A stretch of DNA of 64,000 nucleotides, taken from NCBI RefSeq assembly GCF_000175575.2, contig NZ_CP005986.1, positions 2,499,001-2,563,000 on the forward strand, written 5' to 3'. The stretch comes from Acidithiobacillus caldus ATCC 51756 (GTDB lineage: Bacteria; Pseudomonadota; Gammaproteobacteria; Acidithiobacillales; Acidithiobacillaceae). The notes under the pieces are model-generated. The model saw only the letters and a program-made list of their open reading frames with translations. It was not told the origin of the DNA and searched no databases. Position 1 is the first letter of the stretch. Every line of letters begins with the position of its first letter. The translations under genes were made by a program, and so were the position numbers. Positions 1-9,105 of this stretch are shown here, one piece after another.

Positions 1-617
1 AGAGCTTCAGGAGGGACTGGTCAAAGGTCTGCATGCCGACATCGTTGGTGCGTGCCATGGCGTCCTTGAGCAGGCCTACCTCGCCCTTGTAGATCAGATC
101 GGCGTTGGTAATTCTTATGCAGGAACTCGATGGGGTCCTCGATGGTGAGGATGTGCCCGGGGGAGTTCTGGTTACGATACTGGATCATGGACGCAAGGGA
201 GGTACTCTTGCCCGAACCGGTTGCCCCCACGAAAAGCACCAGTCCCCGCGCCGACATAGCGAGACTCTTGAGCACGTCGGGCATCTTCAGCTGCTCAAGG
301 GTGGGGATGTCGGTCTTGATGGCGCGCAGCACGAAACCCAGCTCGCCACGCTGGAAGAAGCCATTGACGCGAAAACGGCCGATACCACTGGCCGAGATCG
401 CCATGTTGACCTCCTTTTCCTGCTGGAACTCCTGCAGACGCTCCAGACCCAGGATCTCCTTGGCCAGGGCCAAGGTTTGGCCGGGCCGCAGGGCCTCCTG
501 ACCGATGGGAACCGCGCGACCGTCGATCTTCAGGGTGGGTGGAGCACCGACGGTGAGATACAGGTCCGAGGCGTTCTTCTGCACCATCAATTGCAGCAAC
601 TGTTCGAGGGCGGCCAT
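1..617 (-). pseudogene. pilU: PilU-type twitching ATPase, internally deleted and frame-disrupted, 3' end outside window
   Basis: PilU is a hexameric cytoplasmic ATPase that assists PilT in type IV pilus retraction. The ATG at 617 follows a GAGG element and lies 8 bases after the pilT stop. Residues 1-167 look normal, with Walker A GATGSGKST at 131-139 and the IEDPIEFLH box. Near bases 110-116 the reading jumps: the next +1 frame reads ITNADLIYKGEVGLLKDAM and then GMQTFDQSLLKL, which is PilU C-terminal sequence. Against the neighbouring PilT, roughly 120 residues are missing, including Walker B and the Asp and His boxes. In the original frame the tail is nonsense that stops near base 21. As written the product cannot be an active ATPase. 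A misassembly is the main alternative to a real deletion. Confidence 0.8.
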
Positions 618-625
618 CCTGCACC

Positions 626-1675
626 TCAGGCGACGGCAGCGAAGCTGTCTTTGTTCTGCACCCGCCGAAGCGCCTCCTCGCGGGTGATACGGTGGGCGCG
701 GACGAGGTCCGCAAGACACTGATCCAGGGTCTGCATGCCCTGATTCTGACCGGTTTGAATCACCGAGTACATCTGCGCAATCTTGTTTTCGCGGATGAGG
801 TTGCGGATGGCCGGGTTGGCAATCATGATTTCGTGGGCGGCCACTCGGCCCTTGCCATCCGCCGTTTTGAGGAGGGTCTGGGAGATGACCGCGCGCAGGG
901 ACTCCGACAGCATGGCCCGCACCATGTCCTTCTCGCCGCCGGGGAAGGAGTCGACGATACGATCGATGGTTTTCGGCGCCGAGCTCGTGTGCAGGGTCGC
1001 GAAGACGACGTGGCCGGTTTCCGCAGCGGTAAGGGCCAGGCGCATGGTCTCCAGATCGCGCAACTCGCCCACGAGAATGACGTCCGGATCCTCACGCAGG
1101 GCCGAGCGCAGGGCATTGGCAAAGGAGTGGGTATGTGGCCCCACCTCGCGCTGGTTGATGAGGCATTTTTTGGGGGTGTGGAGGAATTCGATGGGATCCT
1201 CGATGGTGATGATGTGGTCGGCACGCTGCTGGTTGATGTGATCGACCATGGCGGCCAGGGTCGTGGATTTGCCCGATCCCGTGGGCCCCGTCACCAGGAC
1301 CAGACCGCGTGGAACGTTGATGATATCCTTGAAGACCTTGGGCGCATTCAGATCCTCGAGGCTCAGCACCTTGGCGGGAATGGTGCGGAAGGCCGCCGCC
1401 GGCCCACGGTCCTGATTGAAGGCATTGACACGGAAGCGCGCCACCCCGGCCAGATCGATGGCGAAGTCGATCTCGAGATTTTCTTCAAACCATTTGCGCT
1501 GGGCATCGTTCATGATGTCGTAGATCATGGCGTGTACCGTCTTGGCGTCCAGGGGCTCGACATTGAGATGGCGGATGTCGCCATGGATGCGCAACATGGG
1601 CGGCAAGCCGGCGGACATGTGGGTGTCGGAGGCATTGTTCTTGACGGCAAAAGTCAGCAGTTCGGTGATATCCAC
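626..1675 (-). CDS. pilT: Type IV pilus retraction ATPase PilT
   Basis: This cytoplasmic hexameric motor depolymerises type IV pili for twitching, DNA uptake and surface attachment. At 349 residues it is full length. Walker A GPTGSGKST is at 130-138, Walker B (DPDVILVGELRD) near 197-207, the His box (TLHT) near 227-230 and the PilT signature AIRNLIRE at 289-296. It starts with GTG at 1675, preceded by GGAGAA at good spacing. Its stop is 8 bases before pilU, so the two form the usual pilT-pilU operon. It is divergent from yggS. Confidence 0.96.
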   Translation of the reverse strand: MDITELLTFAVKNNASDTHMSAGLPPMLRIHGDIRHLNVEPLDAKTVHAMIYDIMNDAQRKWFEENLEIDFAIDLAGVARFRVNAFNQDRGPAAAFRTIPAKVLSLEDLNAPKVFKDIINVPRGLVLVTGPTGSGKSTTLAAMVDHINQQRADHIITIEDPIEFLHTPKKCLINQREVGPHTHSFANALRSALREDPDVILVGELRDLETMRLALTAAETGHVVFATLHTSSAPKTIDRIVDSFPGGEKDMVRAMLSESLRAVISQTLLKTADGKGRVAAHEIMIANPAIRNLIRENKIAQMYSVIQTGQNQGMQTLDQCLADLVRAHRITREEALRRVQNKDSFAAVA

Positions 1676-1706
1676 GGCGATTCTCCAGAGGGTGTGGAGC
1701 GACTAG

Positions 1707-1735
1707 TTGGGTTACGACGCCATGGGGACTAATAT
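1707..1735 (+). promoter_or_regulatory. Predicted sigma70-type promoter for the yggS operon
   Basis: TTGGGT at 1707-1712, a 17-base spacer and TAATAT at 1730-1735. The expected transcription start (about 1741-1742) is only 4-5 bases before the ATG at 1746, so the message would be nearly leaderless if that start is used. Predicted from sequence only. Confidence 0.45.
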
Positions 1736-1745
1736 AGTCGAGCTT

Positions 1746-2438
1746 ATGAAATCCGCCCAAGCCGTCCCAGACATTATGCTGCCGCGCCTGCGTACCCTGC
1801 AGGCGACCTTGCAGGCATACCCCACGGTGCGCCTGCTGGCGGTCAGCAAGGGGGTGGCAGCATCCCGTCTGCGTCTGGCCTACGGTCTTGGTCTGCGCCA
1901 CTTTGGCGAAAACTATCTGCAAGAGGCTCTGGACAAACAGAAAGCCCTCGCCGACCTCGACGGTATCGTCTGGCATTTCATCGGCCGCATCCAACGCAAC
2001 AAGACCCTCGCCATCGCCCGTCATTTTCAGTGGGTGGAAAGCATCGATCGTGCCCTCGTCGCCGAGCGACTCAACCATGCCCGGGCGGGCATGCCACCCC
2101 TCGATGTGCTCATCGAGGTCAATGCCGGAGGCGAGAGCAGCAAGGGTGGGGTCGGCTTGGACGCCCTGGAATCCCTGGCGCGCGCCATCGTCACCCTGCC
2201 GCACCTGCGGCTGCGTGGCCTCATGGCCCTGGTTCGCCCCGAACCCGAGCAGGCCGATGCCGACTTCGCCACCATGGCAGCGGCCTTTCAACTTCTGCAA
2301 GATACTTTTCCGAAGCAGGCCATCGATACCCTTTCCATGGGCACCTCGACGGACTATGCTCGGGCTCTGCCTATGGGCGCCACCCAGATCCGCGTAGGCA
2401 CGGCCATTTTCGGCCCCAGATCACAGGAGACCAGGTGA
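1746..2438 (+). CDS. yggS: PLP homeostasis protein, YggS/PROSC family
   Basis: YggS-family proteins bind pyridoxal phosphate in an alanine-racemase-like barrel and buffer free PLP; they have no known catalytic activity. Seen here are LLAVSKGV with the PLP lysine, the FGENYLQEA motif, WHFIGRIQRNK, and the phosphate-binding end MGTSTDY...RVGTAIFG. I chose ATG 1746 (230 residues, close to the family's usual length) because a predicted -10 lies just upstream. An in-frame ATG at 1722 and a TTG at 1707 are alternatives. The stop overlaps the proC start as GTGA, in the widely conserved yggS-proC-yggT-yggU order. Confidence 0.9.
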   Translation: MKSAQAVPDIMLPRLRTLQATLQAYPTVRLLAVSKGVAASRLRLAYGLGLRHFGENYLQEALDKQKALADLDGIVWHFIGRIQRNKTLAIARHFQWVESIDRALVAERLNHARAGMPPLDVLIEVNAGGESSKGGVGLDALESLARAIVTLPHLRLRGLMALVRPEPEQADADFATMAAAFQLLQDTFPKQAIDTLSMGTSTDYARALPMGATQIRVGTAIFGPRSQETR

Positions 2439-3439
2439 GCGAACCGCGAATAATTTTCATCGGCGCCGGCAACATGGCGCGCGCCATCATTGCCGGCCTG
2501 CGCCGCCGCGGGATCGCCGGTGGCGACATCGCCGTACACGCCCCACATCTGGAGCGCCGCGAGGCCCTGGCGCGTGAATTCGGTGTCATCAGCCGGGCTG
2601 CCGAGGCCGTGCCCGTCGCCGCCGACGCCACGGTCGTCTATGCCGCCAAACCCAAGCAGATCGGGACGATCCTGCCGAGCTGGCGCGCCGCGCTGGAGGC
2701 CGGTCCAGGTATCTTCCTATCCCTTGCCGCCGGGGTGACCAGTGCCAGCCTGAAGCGGCTTTTGGGACCCAAAGTGCCGGTCCTGCGCTGCATGCCCAAT
2801 ACCCCGGCCCAGATCGGCGCCGGGATGACGACCCTCTATGCCGATGCCTCCGTGACGGCGGAACAGCGGGCGGCGGCCGAGGCCATCCTCGCCGCTGTCG
2901 GCCGCTGCCTGTGGCTGGAGGATGAGGGACTCATGGACGCCGCAACCGCCCTGGCCGGCAGCGGCCCAGCCTACGTCCTCCTCTTCCTGGAGGCCCTGGA
3001 GGATGCCGGCGTCTTCCAGGGTCTGCCACGCGCCACGGCCCGCATCCTGGCCCAAGAGACGGTGCTGGGCGCTGCGCGCCTGGCCAAGGAAGCGCAGATG
3101 GCACCGTCCAACCTGCGGCATCAGGTGACTAGCCCAGCCGGGACCACGGCGGCCGCGCTGGCGGTCTGGGAGGAGGGATTGCGTGCCCTGGCCCAGCGCG
3201 CCGTCCAGGCCGCCGTCGACCGCGGTCGTGCACTGGCCCAGATGACCGAGGAGCATAACCAATGGATCAGCAATCTCAGCGTCAGCATTGCGCAATTGAC
3301 GAGCCTCATCCTGACCCTGCTCTCTGGGCCATTATCATCCGCGCCATCCTCTCGTGGGAGAATCCCGATCCCTACAACGCCATGGTACGCTTATTGGACA
3401 GGGTCACGGCACCCATCCTATACCCCATTCAACGGGTAG
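2435..3439 (+). CDS. proC: Pyrroline-5-carboxylate reductase, with an abnormal C-terminal extension
   Basis: ProC reduces pyrroline-5-carboxylate to proline with NAD(P)H, the last step of proline synthesis. The GTG start (VSEPRIIF) follows AGGAGA and overlaps the yggS stop. Visible are the Rossmann motif GAGNMA at the N-terminus, AAKPKQ, RCMPNTPAQIGAG, and GSGPAYV in the dimerisation domain. Family members are about 270 residues, but this frame runs to 334. The last 66 or so residues, from about base 3242, cross into yggT and look like out-of-frame translation. TGA 3243-3245 in the next frame would end the protein at the normal length, so a one-base indel near 3235-3242 is suspected. The enzyme core appears intact. 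Confidence 0.88.
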   Translation: MSEPRIIFIGAGNMARAIIAGLRRRGIAGGDIAVHAPHLERREALAREFGVISRAAEAVPVAADATVVYAAKPKQIGTILPSWRAALEAGPGIFLSLAAGVTSASLKRLLGPKVPVLRCMPNTPAQIGAGMTTLYADASVTAEQRAAAEAILAAVGRCLWLEDEGLMDAATALAGSGPAYVLLFLEALEDAGVFQGLPRATARILAQETVLGAARLAKEAQMAPSNLRHQVTSPAGTTAAALAVWEEGLRALAQRAVQAAVDRGRALAQMTEEHNQWISNLSVSIAQLTSLILTLLSGPLSSAPSSRGRIPIPTTPWYAYWTGSRHPSYTPFNG

Positions 3440-3543
3440 TACCGCTCTTCGGCGGCATCGATATCAGCCCCTTCATCGCCATGTTGCTCATCGAGCTTAT
3501 GAAGGGCTTGCTGGTGCGTGCCATTCTCAATTTGGGTGGCTGA
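3262..3543 (+). CDS. yggT: YggT-family membrane protein with a scrambled N-terminus
   Basis: YggT-family proteins are small integral membrane proteins of two hydrophobic repeats, linked to osmotic tolerance and septum-associated functions in other bacteria. ATG 3262 has a fine ribosome site (GAGGAG, 8 bases upstream). From WAIIIRAILSWENPDPYN onward the protein is typical, with a second hydrophobic segment near the C-terminus. Residues 4-21 (QSQRQHC...PDPAL) are polar, where the family has a membrane segment. The frame starting at 3272 encodes a fitting hydrophobic stretch (NLSVSIAQLTSLILTLLS) up to base 3325. Two compensating indels, near 3271 and 3324, or one indel with a start at 3242, would restore a normal protein. 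Confidence 0.75.
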   Translation: MDQQSQRQHCAIDEPHPDPALWAIIIRAILSWENPDPYNAMVRLLDRVTAPILYPIQRVVPLFGGIDISPFIAMLLIELMKGLLVRAILNLGG

Positions 3544-3547
3544 CACC

Positions 3548-3910
3548 ATGTGCTGCCCGGCGATGCAAACGCCCTGGCGTCCCAGCGGCTCGGCGGCGGG
3601 TACGCTCACCGTGCAGGTGCAACCGGGCGCGCGGGACGACTGCGTGGTGGGCTACCACGGTGATGCCCTCAAGATCCGCCTCCGCGCCCGCGCCGTGGAC
3701 GGAGCCGCCAATGCCGCGCTGCTGTCCTTTCTCGCGCGTCGTCTCGATCTTGGACCCGGGCAGGTCGTACTGCGTCACGGCACCCACTCCCGGCGCAAGG
3801 TCCTGGTCTTGAGCGAACTTTGTTCCCACCAGCGACAACTGCTGGATCTTCTTTTGTCTCAGTCTGCCCCCGTGGAGCCCCATGACCACCGCCACCGCCC
3901 CAAACCTTGA
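3548..3910 (+). CDS. yggU: DUF167 / YggU family protein
   Basis: A small cytosolic DUF167 protein of unknown function, usually of about 95-100 residues. Conserved features are the opening strand [12 protein letters not shown], the [18 protein letters not shown] core and the [13 protein letters not shown] end strand. The ATG at 3548, 4 bases after the yggT stop, gives 120 residues; the ATG at 3563 is also possible and neither has a strong ribosome site. The reading frame runs 29 bases into bioB, giving a histidine-rich tail that is probably not functional. It completes the conserved yggS-proC-yggT-yggU set. Confidence 0.82.
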   Translation: MCCPAMQTPWRPSGSAAGTLTVQVQPGARDDCVVGYHGDALKIRLRARAVDGAANAALLSFLARRLDLGPGQVVLRHGTHSRRKVLVLSELCSHQRQLLDLLLSQSAPVEPHDHRHRPKP

Positions 3911-4829
3911 TCAGATCCTCGAATACTTCGAACTGCCCTTCAACGACCTGATCTTTCAGGCTCAGCAGGTGCACCGGCAACATTTCGATGCCAACGCCCT
4001 GCAACATTCCACCCTGCTCTCCATCAAGACGGGTAACTGTCCGGAGGACTGCGGCTACTGCGCCCAGAGCGTTCACCATCAGAGCGATACCTTGGCCATT
4101 ACGGATCTGTTGTCGGTGGAGGCGGTGCGGGAAGCCGCTGCCCAGGCCAAGGCCGGAGGCGCCCAGCGCTTTTGCATGGGGGCAGCCTGGCGCAGTCCCC
4201 ACCACCGCGATCTGGAGCGGGTTGCGCTCATGGTTCGCGCGGTGAAGGAGCTCGGCCTGGAAACCTGCGTGACCTTGGGCATGCTCAACGCACAGCAAGC
4301 CCAACGCTTGGCCGAGGCCGGCCTCGATTACTACAACCACAATCTCGACACCTCACCGGAATTCTACGGTGAGGTCATCCACACCCGCAGTTATCAAGAG
4401 CGCTTGGACACCCTGGAGGCGGTCCGCAACGCTGGCATCAAGGTCTGTTCCGGCGGAATCCTCGGCCTTGGTGAAAGCCGCCGCGATCGTGCCCGCCTGC
4501 TGCAGGAACTGGCCAAGCTACCGACAGCGCCCGAGAGTATCCCCATCAACGCCCTGGTACCCATCCCCGGGACACCCCTGGAGCACGCGCCGGCGGTGGA
4601 TGAGATCGAGTTCGTCCGTACCATCGCCGTCGCCCGACTGCTCTTTCCGGCAAGCTACCTGCGTCTTGCTGCCGGGCGCGAGCGGATGAGCGACAGTCTC
4701 CAAGCCCTGTGCTTCCTCGCCGGGGCCAACAGCATCTTCCTGGGGGAGCGTCTGCTCACCACCCACAACGCCGAGCCGAGCCGCGATCAGCAGCTTTTCA
4801 CCCGTCTGGGACTGCATCCAGCAAGCTGA
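3882..4829 (+). CDS. bioB: Biotin synthase (radical SAM)
   Basis: BioB inserts sulfur into dethiobiotin to make biotin, using a 4Fe-4S cluster for radical SAM chemistry and a sacrificial 2Fe-2S cluster. Its 315 residues are full length. The CxxxCxxC motif is C53-C57-C60 (CPEDCGYC). [13 protein letters not shown] and the conserved [11 protein letters not shown] segment follow. It overlaps the yggU tail and ends the plus-strand operon. The other biotin genes (bioF-bioH-bioC-bioD) lie 12 kb away on the minus strand, so bioB is transcribed separately from the rest of its pathway. Confidence 0.96.
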   Translation: MTTATAPNLDQILEYFELPFNDLIFQAQQVHRQHFDANALQHSTLLSIKTGNCPEDCGYCAQSVHHQSDTLAITDLLSVEAVREAAAQAKAGGAQRFCMGAAWRSPHHRDLERVALMVRAVKELGLETCVTLGMLNAQQAQRLAEAGLDYYNHNLDTSPEFYGEVIHTRSYQERLDTLEAVRNAGIKVCSGGILGLGESRRDRARLLQELAKLPTAPESIPINALVPIPGTPLEHAPAVDEIEFVRTIAVARLLFPASYLRLAAGRERMSDSLQALCFLAGANSIFLGERLLTTHNAEPSRDQQLFTRLGLHPAS

Positions 4830-4877
4830 GCTGCGCGGGGGAGGAACGGATTTGCCTTCCCCGGCAACAGCGCTCAG
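4826..4877. terminator. Imperfect inverted repeat between convergent bioB and the pagL-like gene
   Basis: CTGAGC at 4826-4831 pairs with GCTCAG at 4872-4877, and an inner GGGG/CCCC stem pairs around 4837-4862. The repeat spans both stop codons, as a two-way terminator between convergent genes would. There is no clear run of T, so its termination role is uncertain. Confidence 0.35.
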
Positions 4878-5428
4878 GAATGGTCGCCGAAGGACAGGGG
4901 GATGGAGTAGGTCACCAGCGCCTCGTTCTCGCCCGGGTCCTGCTGCACGATCTTGGCATTGGAAATGTGGGCAATCTTCACGCCCAAGCGCGAACCGTTG
5001 GCAAACTGATAGGCAAGACCGAGCTCCAGACGAAACTGGAAGGTACTGCCGAGATCCTTGCCGCGGCCTTTGTCGTAACCACCAAAGCCCAGCACCGGCG
5101 TCAGGATCCAGTGGTCGTTATCCCAGGCAATGTCGGAATAGAAGCCGGTATAGCCCATGATGCCGCCATCGGTATTCACCATCAGGCCGTACAGAGCGCC
5201 GATTCCAAAGAGCTTGGACGCACTCTGGTACTCCACATCGAGCTCCGGTATGCGCGGATTGGGGCCGCTTACGGGACGCACACCCACGCCGTTGAATACA
5301 CCCACCCCCGCACTGAAATAGGCAGGTCCTCCCTGAATGACGTGCAAGCCTTCGGCGTAGACCGAACCGGTTCCCGCGACAGCCAGGGCAGCGACTCCAA
5401 GCAGGGCAATTTTGACAGGGTTTTTCAT
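4874..5428 (-). CDS. PagL-like outer-membrane lipid A 3-O-deacylase
   Basis: PagL enzymes are 8-stranded outer-membrane barrels that remove the 3-linked acyl chain from lipid A. A signal peptide is clear (MKNPVKIALLGVAALAVAG..., likely cut after VYA near residue 25). Alternating beta strands follow. Near the C-terminus the motif KIAHISNAKI places His154 and Ser156 two apart, as in the PagL His-Ser pair, with glutamates following at 167 and 169. The last residues form an amphipathic strand. I chose the ATG at 5428 because AAGGAG lies at proper spacing; the GTG just before it is less likely. It diverges from the HlyD-type gene and shares its promoter region. Confidence 0.75.
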   Translation of the reverse strand: MKNPVKIALLGVAALAVAGTGSVYAEGLHVIQGGPAYFSAGVGVFNGVGVRPVSGPNPRIPELDVEYQSASKLFGIGALYGLMVNTDGGIMGYTGFYSDIAWDNDHWILTPVLGFGGYDKGRGKDLGSTFQFRLELGLAYQFANGSRLGVKIAHISNAKIVQQDPGENEALVTYSIPLSFGDHS

Positions 5429-5457
5429 CACTTCTCCTTCTTTGGTGCGGACGGAAC

Positions 5458-5486
5458 TTGCCGGGAATCCGACTTTACGCTATGGT
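5458..5486 (+). promoter_or_regulatory. Predicted promoter of the HlyD-family gene
   Basis: TTGCCG at 5458-5463, a spacer of exactly 17 bases and TATGGT at 5481-5486. The palindrome at 5490-5501 starts four bases after the -10 element, a position where a repressor would block initiation. Confidence 0.5.
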
Positions 5487-5489
5487 ATC

Positions 5490-5501
5490 GACCGAACGGT
5501 C
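5490..5501. promoter_or_regulatory. Putative TetR-family operator (copy 1)
   Basis: GACCGAACGGTC is a 5-bp inverted repeat with a 2-base centre. It differs at one base from GACCAAACGGTC upstream of the tetR gene at 8960-8971. It lies over the predicted start of the HlyD transcript and 62 bases upstream of the divergent pagL-like start, so one bound repressor might affect both. The link to this TetR protein is inference. Confidence 0.55.
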
Positions 5502-5604
5502 AGTATGCGATTCTGTCGCGGCAGCTGTCAAAGCCGAACGCTCTCGGTCGATGGTCGCAGGCAGTATAGCGTATCCCGTGACAAAACTTGCAGCGAGGGC
5601 AGCC

Positions 5605-6618
5605 ATGCGTTGGTTGAAGCGTTTCATTGTCCTGGTCATCATCGTGGTAGTCGCCTTTGGCGCCTACGCCTATTTCCAGATCGCCAATTATTATCCAAGT
5701 ACCGACGACGCCTATGTGCATGCACACATGGTCAACATCGCGCCGCGGGTGACCGGCCACATCGTTGCCCTCTACGTCCACGACAACCAGGTGGTGCACG
5801 AGGGTCAACCCCTCCTGAAGATCGATCCTCGCGCCTATCTCTATGCCCTGGAGCGTGCCGAGGCCGAGCTCGCCCAGGCAGAGCGCCAGACCACGGCCAT
5901 CCACGCCAACATCGCCGAGGCACGCGCCCAGATCGAGGCGGACCAGGTCAATTACCAGAACGCTACCCGCAATGCTCAGCGGGCGGCAGCCCTGGCGCAG
6001 CAAAAGTACATGTCTGCGCAACAGGCAGACAATGAGGCCACCACGGCCAAGGCGGCGGCAGCCAAGCTCAGTGCCGACCGGGCTGCGCTGGCCGCGCAGG
6101 AAGCACAACTCGCCCTGAACCAGGCGCGTATCCAAGCGGCCAAGGCCGCCGTGCGCAGCGCCAAGCTGGATCTTTCCGAAACCACCATCTACGCCCCGCT
6201 GACGGGTGTGGTCAGCAAGGTGGACAAGATTCACGTCGGCGACGTGGTCAACGTCAACCAAGACCTGTTTCCCCTCATCGGCAACCGTGAATACTGGATC
6301 GAGGCCAACTACAAGGAAACGGATCTGAATCGCGTGCATCCCGGCCAAAAGGCGGACGTACACATCGACATGTATCCCAACCACCGCTTTCGCGGTGTCG
6401 TCACCAGTCTCAGCGGTGGCGCTGGTAATGCCTTTTCCCTGCTGCCCCCCGAGAACGCCACGGGCAACTGGGTCAAGGTCACCCAACGCGTGCCGGTACG
6501 CATCACCATCCTCGATCCGGACCCGAAGAAGCCCCTACACATCGGCACCAGCGCCTCGGTAACCATCGACACCGGTGGCGCGCCGGGCTGGGTCAAGGCC
6601 CTGCAGCCGCTGCTCTGA
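5605..6618 (+). CDS. HlyD/EmrA-family membrane fusion (periplasmic adaptor) protein
   Basis: A 337-residue periplasmic adaptor of the kind that links an inner-membrane exporter to an outer-membrane channel. An N-terminal membrane anchor (WLKRFIVLVIIVVVAFGAYAYF) is followed by the EmrA-type motif STDDAYVHAH, a lipoyl half (VTGHIVALYVHDNQVV), a long alanine- and glutamine-rich coiled coil over roughly residues 85-185, then the second lipoyl half (TTIYAPLTGVVSKV) and a beta-barrel domain. I chose ATG 5605 because GAGGG precedes it. No MFS or ABC exporter and no outer-membrane factor lies beside it, so its partners must be encoded elsewhere. Confidence 0.9.
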   Translation: MRWLKRFIVLVIIVVVAFGAYAYFQIANYYPSTDDAYVHAHMVNIAPRVTGHIVALYVHDNQVVHEGQPLLKIDPRAYLYALERAEAELAQAERQTTAIHANIAEARAQIEADQVNYQNATRNAQRAAALAQQKYMSAQQADNEATTAKAAAAKLSADRAALAAQEAQLALNQARIQAAKAAVRSAKLDLSETTIYAPLTGVVSKVDKIHVGDVVNVNQDLFPLIGNREYWIEANYKETDLNRVHPGQKADVHIDMYPNHRFRGVVTSLSGGAGNAFSLLPPENATGNWVKVTQRVPVRITILDPDPKKPLHIGTSASVTIDTGGAPGWVKALQPLL

Positions 6619-6685
6619 AGCGGCTATAGCGCGATCCCGGGACGGTGCGCTTCACGCAGAGGCCCGGCTTGGGCCCGGACGGTAT

Positions 6686-7396
6686 TTACCCGCCTTGGTG
6701 GCGCCACTGTATCGGGGTGCGCACCCGATCGGCACCTTTGCCAGGGTGACGGCGACGGCTGATATGCACCGTGTGCATACCCAGCCAGCGCGCCGTGCGC
6801 AGATTGGCCCGGCTATCGTCAAAGAAGATACAGCGCCAGCTGGGCACCCGCAGCTCCCGCAGGATACGGCGATACACCTCGGCATCGGGTTTGCCACGGT
6901 AGCTGGCAAAGTGCATGTCGAAAATCCCGACAAACTGATCTTCCACTCCCAGCTGCGCGAGGACGCGGCGGGCGTGACTCGCCACACTATTGGTGAAGAC
7001 GAAGGCGGGGCCGGGTAGATGGCGCAGCCACTGCCGCAGCCCGGCGTCTTCCGGGACCGTCGCCGCCAGTGCCGGCGGATGGATGGCCTCCAGAAACTCC
7101 ACAGGATCCACGTCGTGGTGGCGCATGAGACCAGCCAGGGTCGTCCCATAGCGGCGCCAATAGTGCTGACGCAAGGCGCTTGCCCCGGCCTCGTCGAGAT
7201 CCAGACGCCGCATCAGGTAATCGTGGATGAACGCATGCATGCGCGGAAAGCAGTGGCAATTGGCGTCGTAGAGGGTGTTGTCCAGATCGAAGAGAAAGAT
7301 GGGTATTGGACGCCGCCGCCAACCGCAGCGCGCGGAAACGCTGCGTGCCGACGCCATGCGTCCGCGTAGTCCGGGAAACCACCTTGCCTGAGGCAC
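6686..7396 (-). CDS. HAD-superfamily phosphatase, pyrimidine 5'-nucleotidase type
   Basis: A haloacid-dehalogenase-fold hydrolase that probably dephosphorylates pyrimidine nucleoside monophosphates, judging from similarity to the Sdt1/pyrimidine 5'-nucleotidase subfamily; the substrate is inferred. The catalytic motif FLFDLDNTLYDANCHCF carries the nucleophile Asp. Motif II is FVFTNS, the lysine of motif III is in YRGKPD, and motif IV is CIFFDDS. The GTG start at 7396 (VPQARW) follows AGGAAG and lies 11 bases after the argB stop. It is the last gene of tetR-argB-HAD. The C-terminus (RRRHPGKGADRVRTPIQW) is basic. Confidence 0.82.
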   Translation of the reverse strand: MPQARWFPGLRGRMASARSVSARCGWRRRPIPIFLFDLDNTLYDANCHCFPRMHAFIHDYLMRRLDLDEAGASALRQHYWRRYGTTLAGLMRHHDVDPVEFLEAIHPPALAATVPEDAGLRQWLRHLPGPAFVFTNSVASHARRVLAQLGVEDQFVGIFDMHFASYRGKPDAEVYRRILRELRVPSWRCIFFDDSRANLRTARWLGMHTVHISRRRHPGKGADRVRTPIQWRHQGG

Positions 7397-7407
7397 GGTG
7401 AGCTTCC

Positions 7408-8929
<1,522 letters not shown>

Positions 8930-8959
8930 CCCGCTTCCTCTCAGCTTCCAGCGTGAACC

Positions 8960-8971
8960 GACCAAACGGTC
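8960..8971. promoter_or_regulatory. Putative TetR-family operator (copy 2, autoregulatory)
   Basis: GACCAAACGGTC with flanking C at 8959, so 12 of 13 bases match the site upstream of the HlyD gene (5489-5501). It lies between the predicted tetR promoter region and the tetR start codon. Confidence 0.55.
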
Positions 8972-9105
8972 GAAGGACATAGTTTAGCACCACAGCGGGT
9001 CGGGACGCCAAAAGGCGAGACGTGGCTCAGCGATGGCCTGGGGCGAGCGCGCGGCGCGTCCGATTTTGCTATGCTCTCTTAGCCACCATTCCCTCGGAAT
9101 TCACC

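Noticed and set aside
3262-3330. Programmed ribosomal frameshifting in yggT
   Set aside because: No slippery heptamer or downstream structure is evident at the two places, and family members do not use frameshifting as far as I know.
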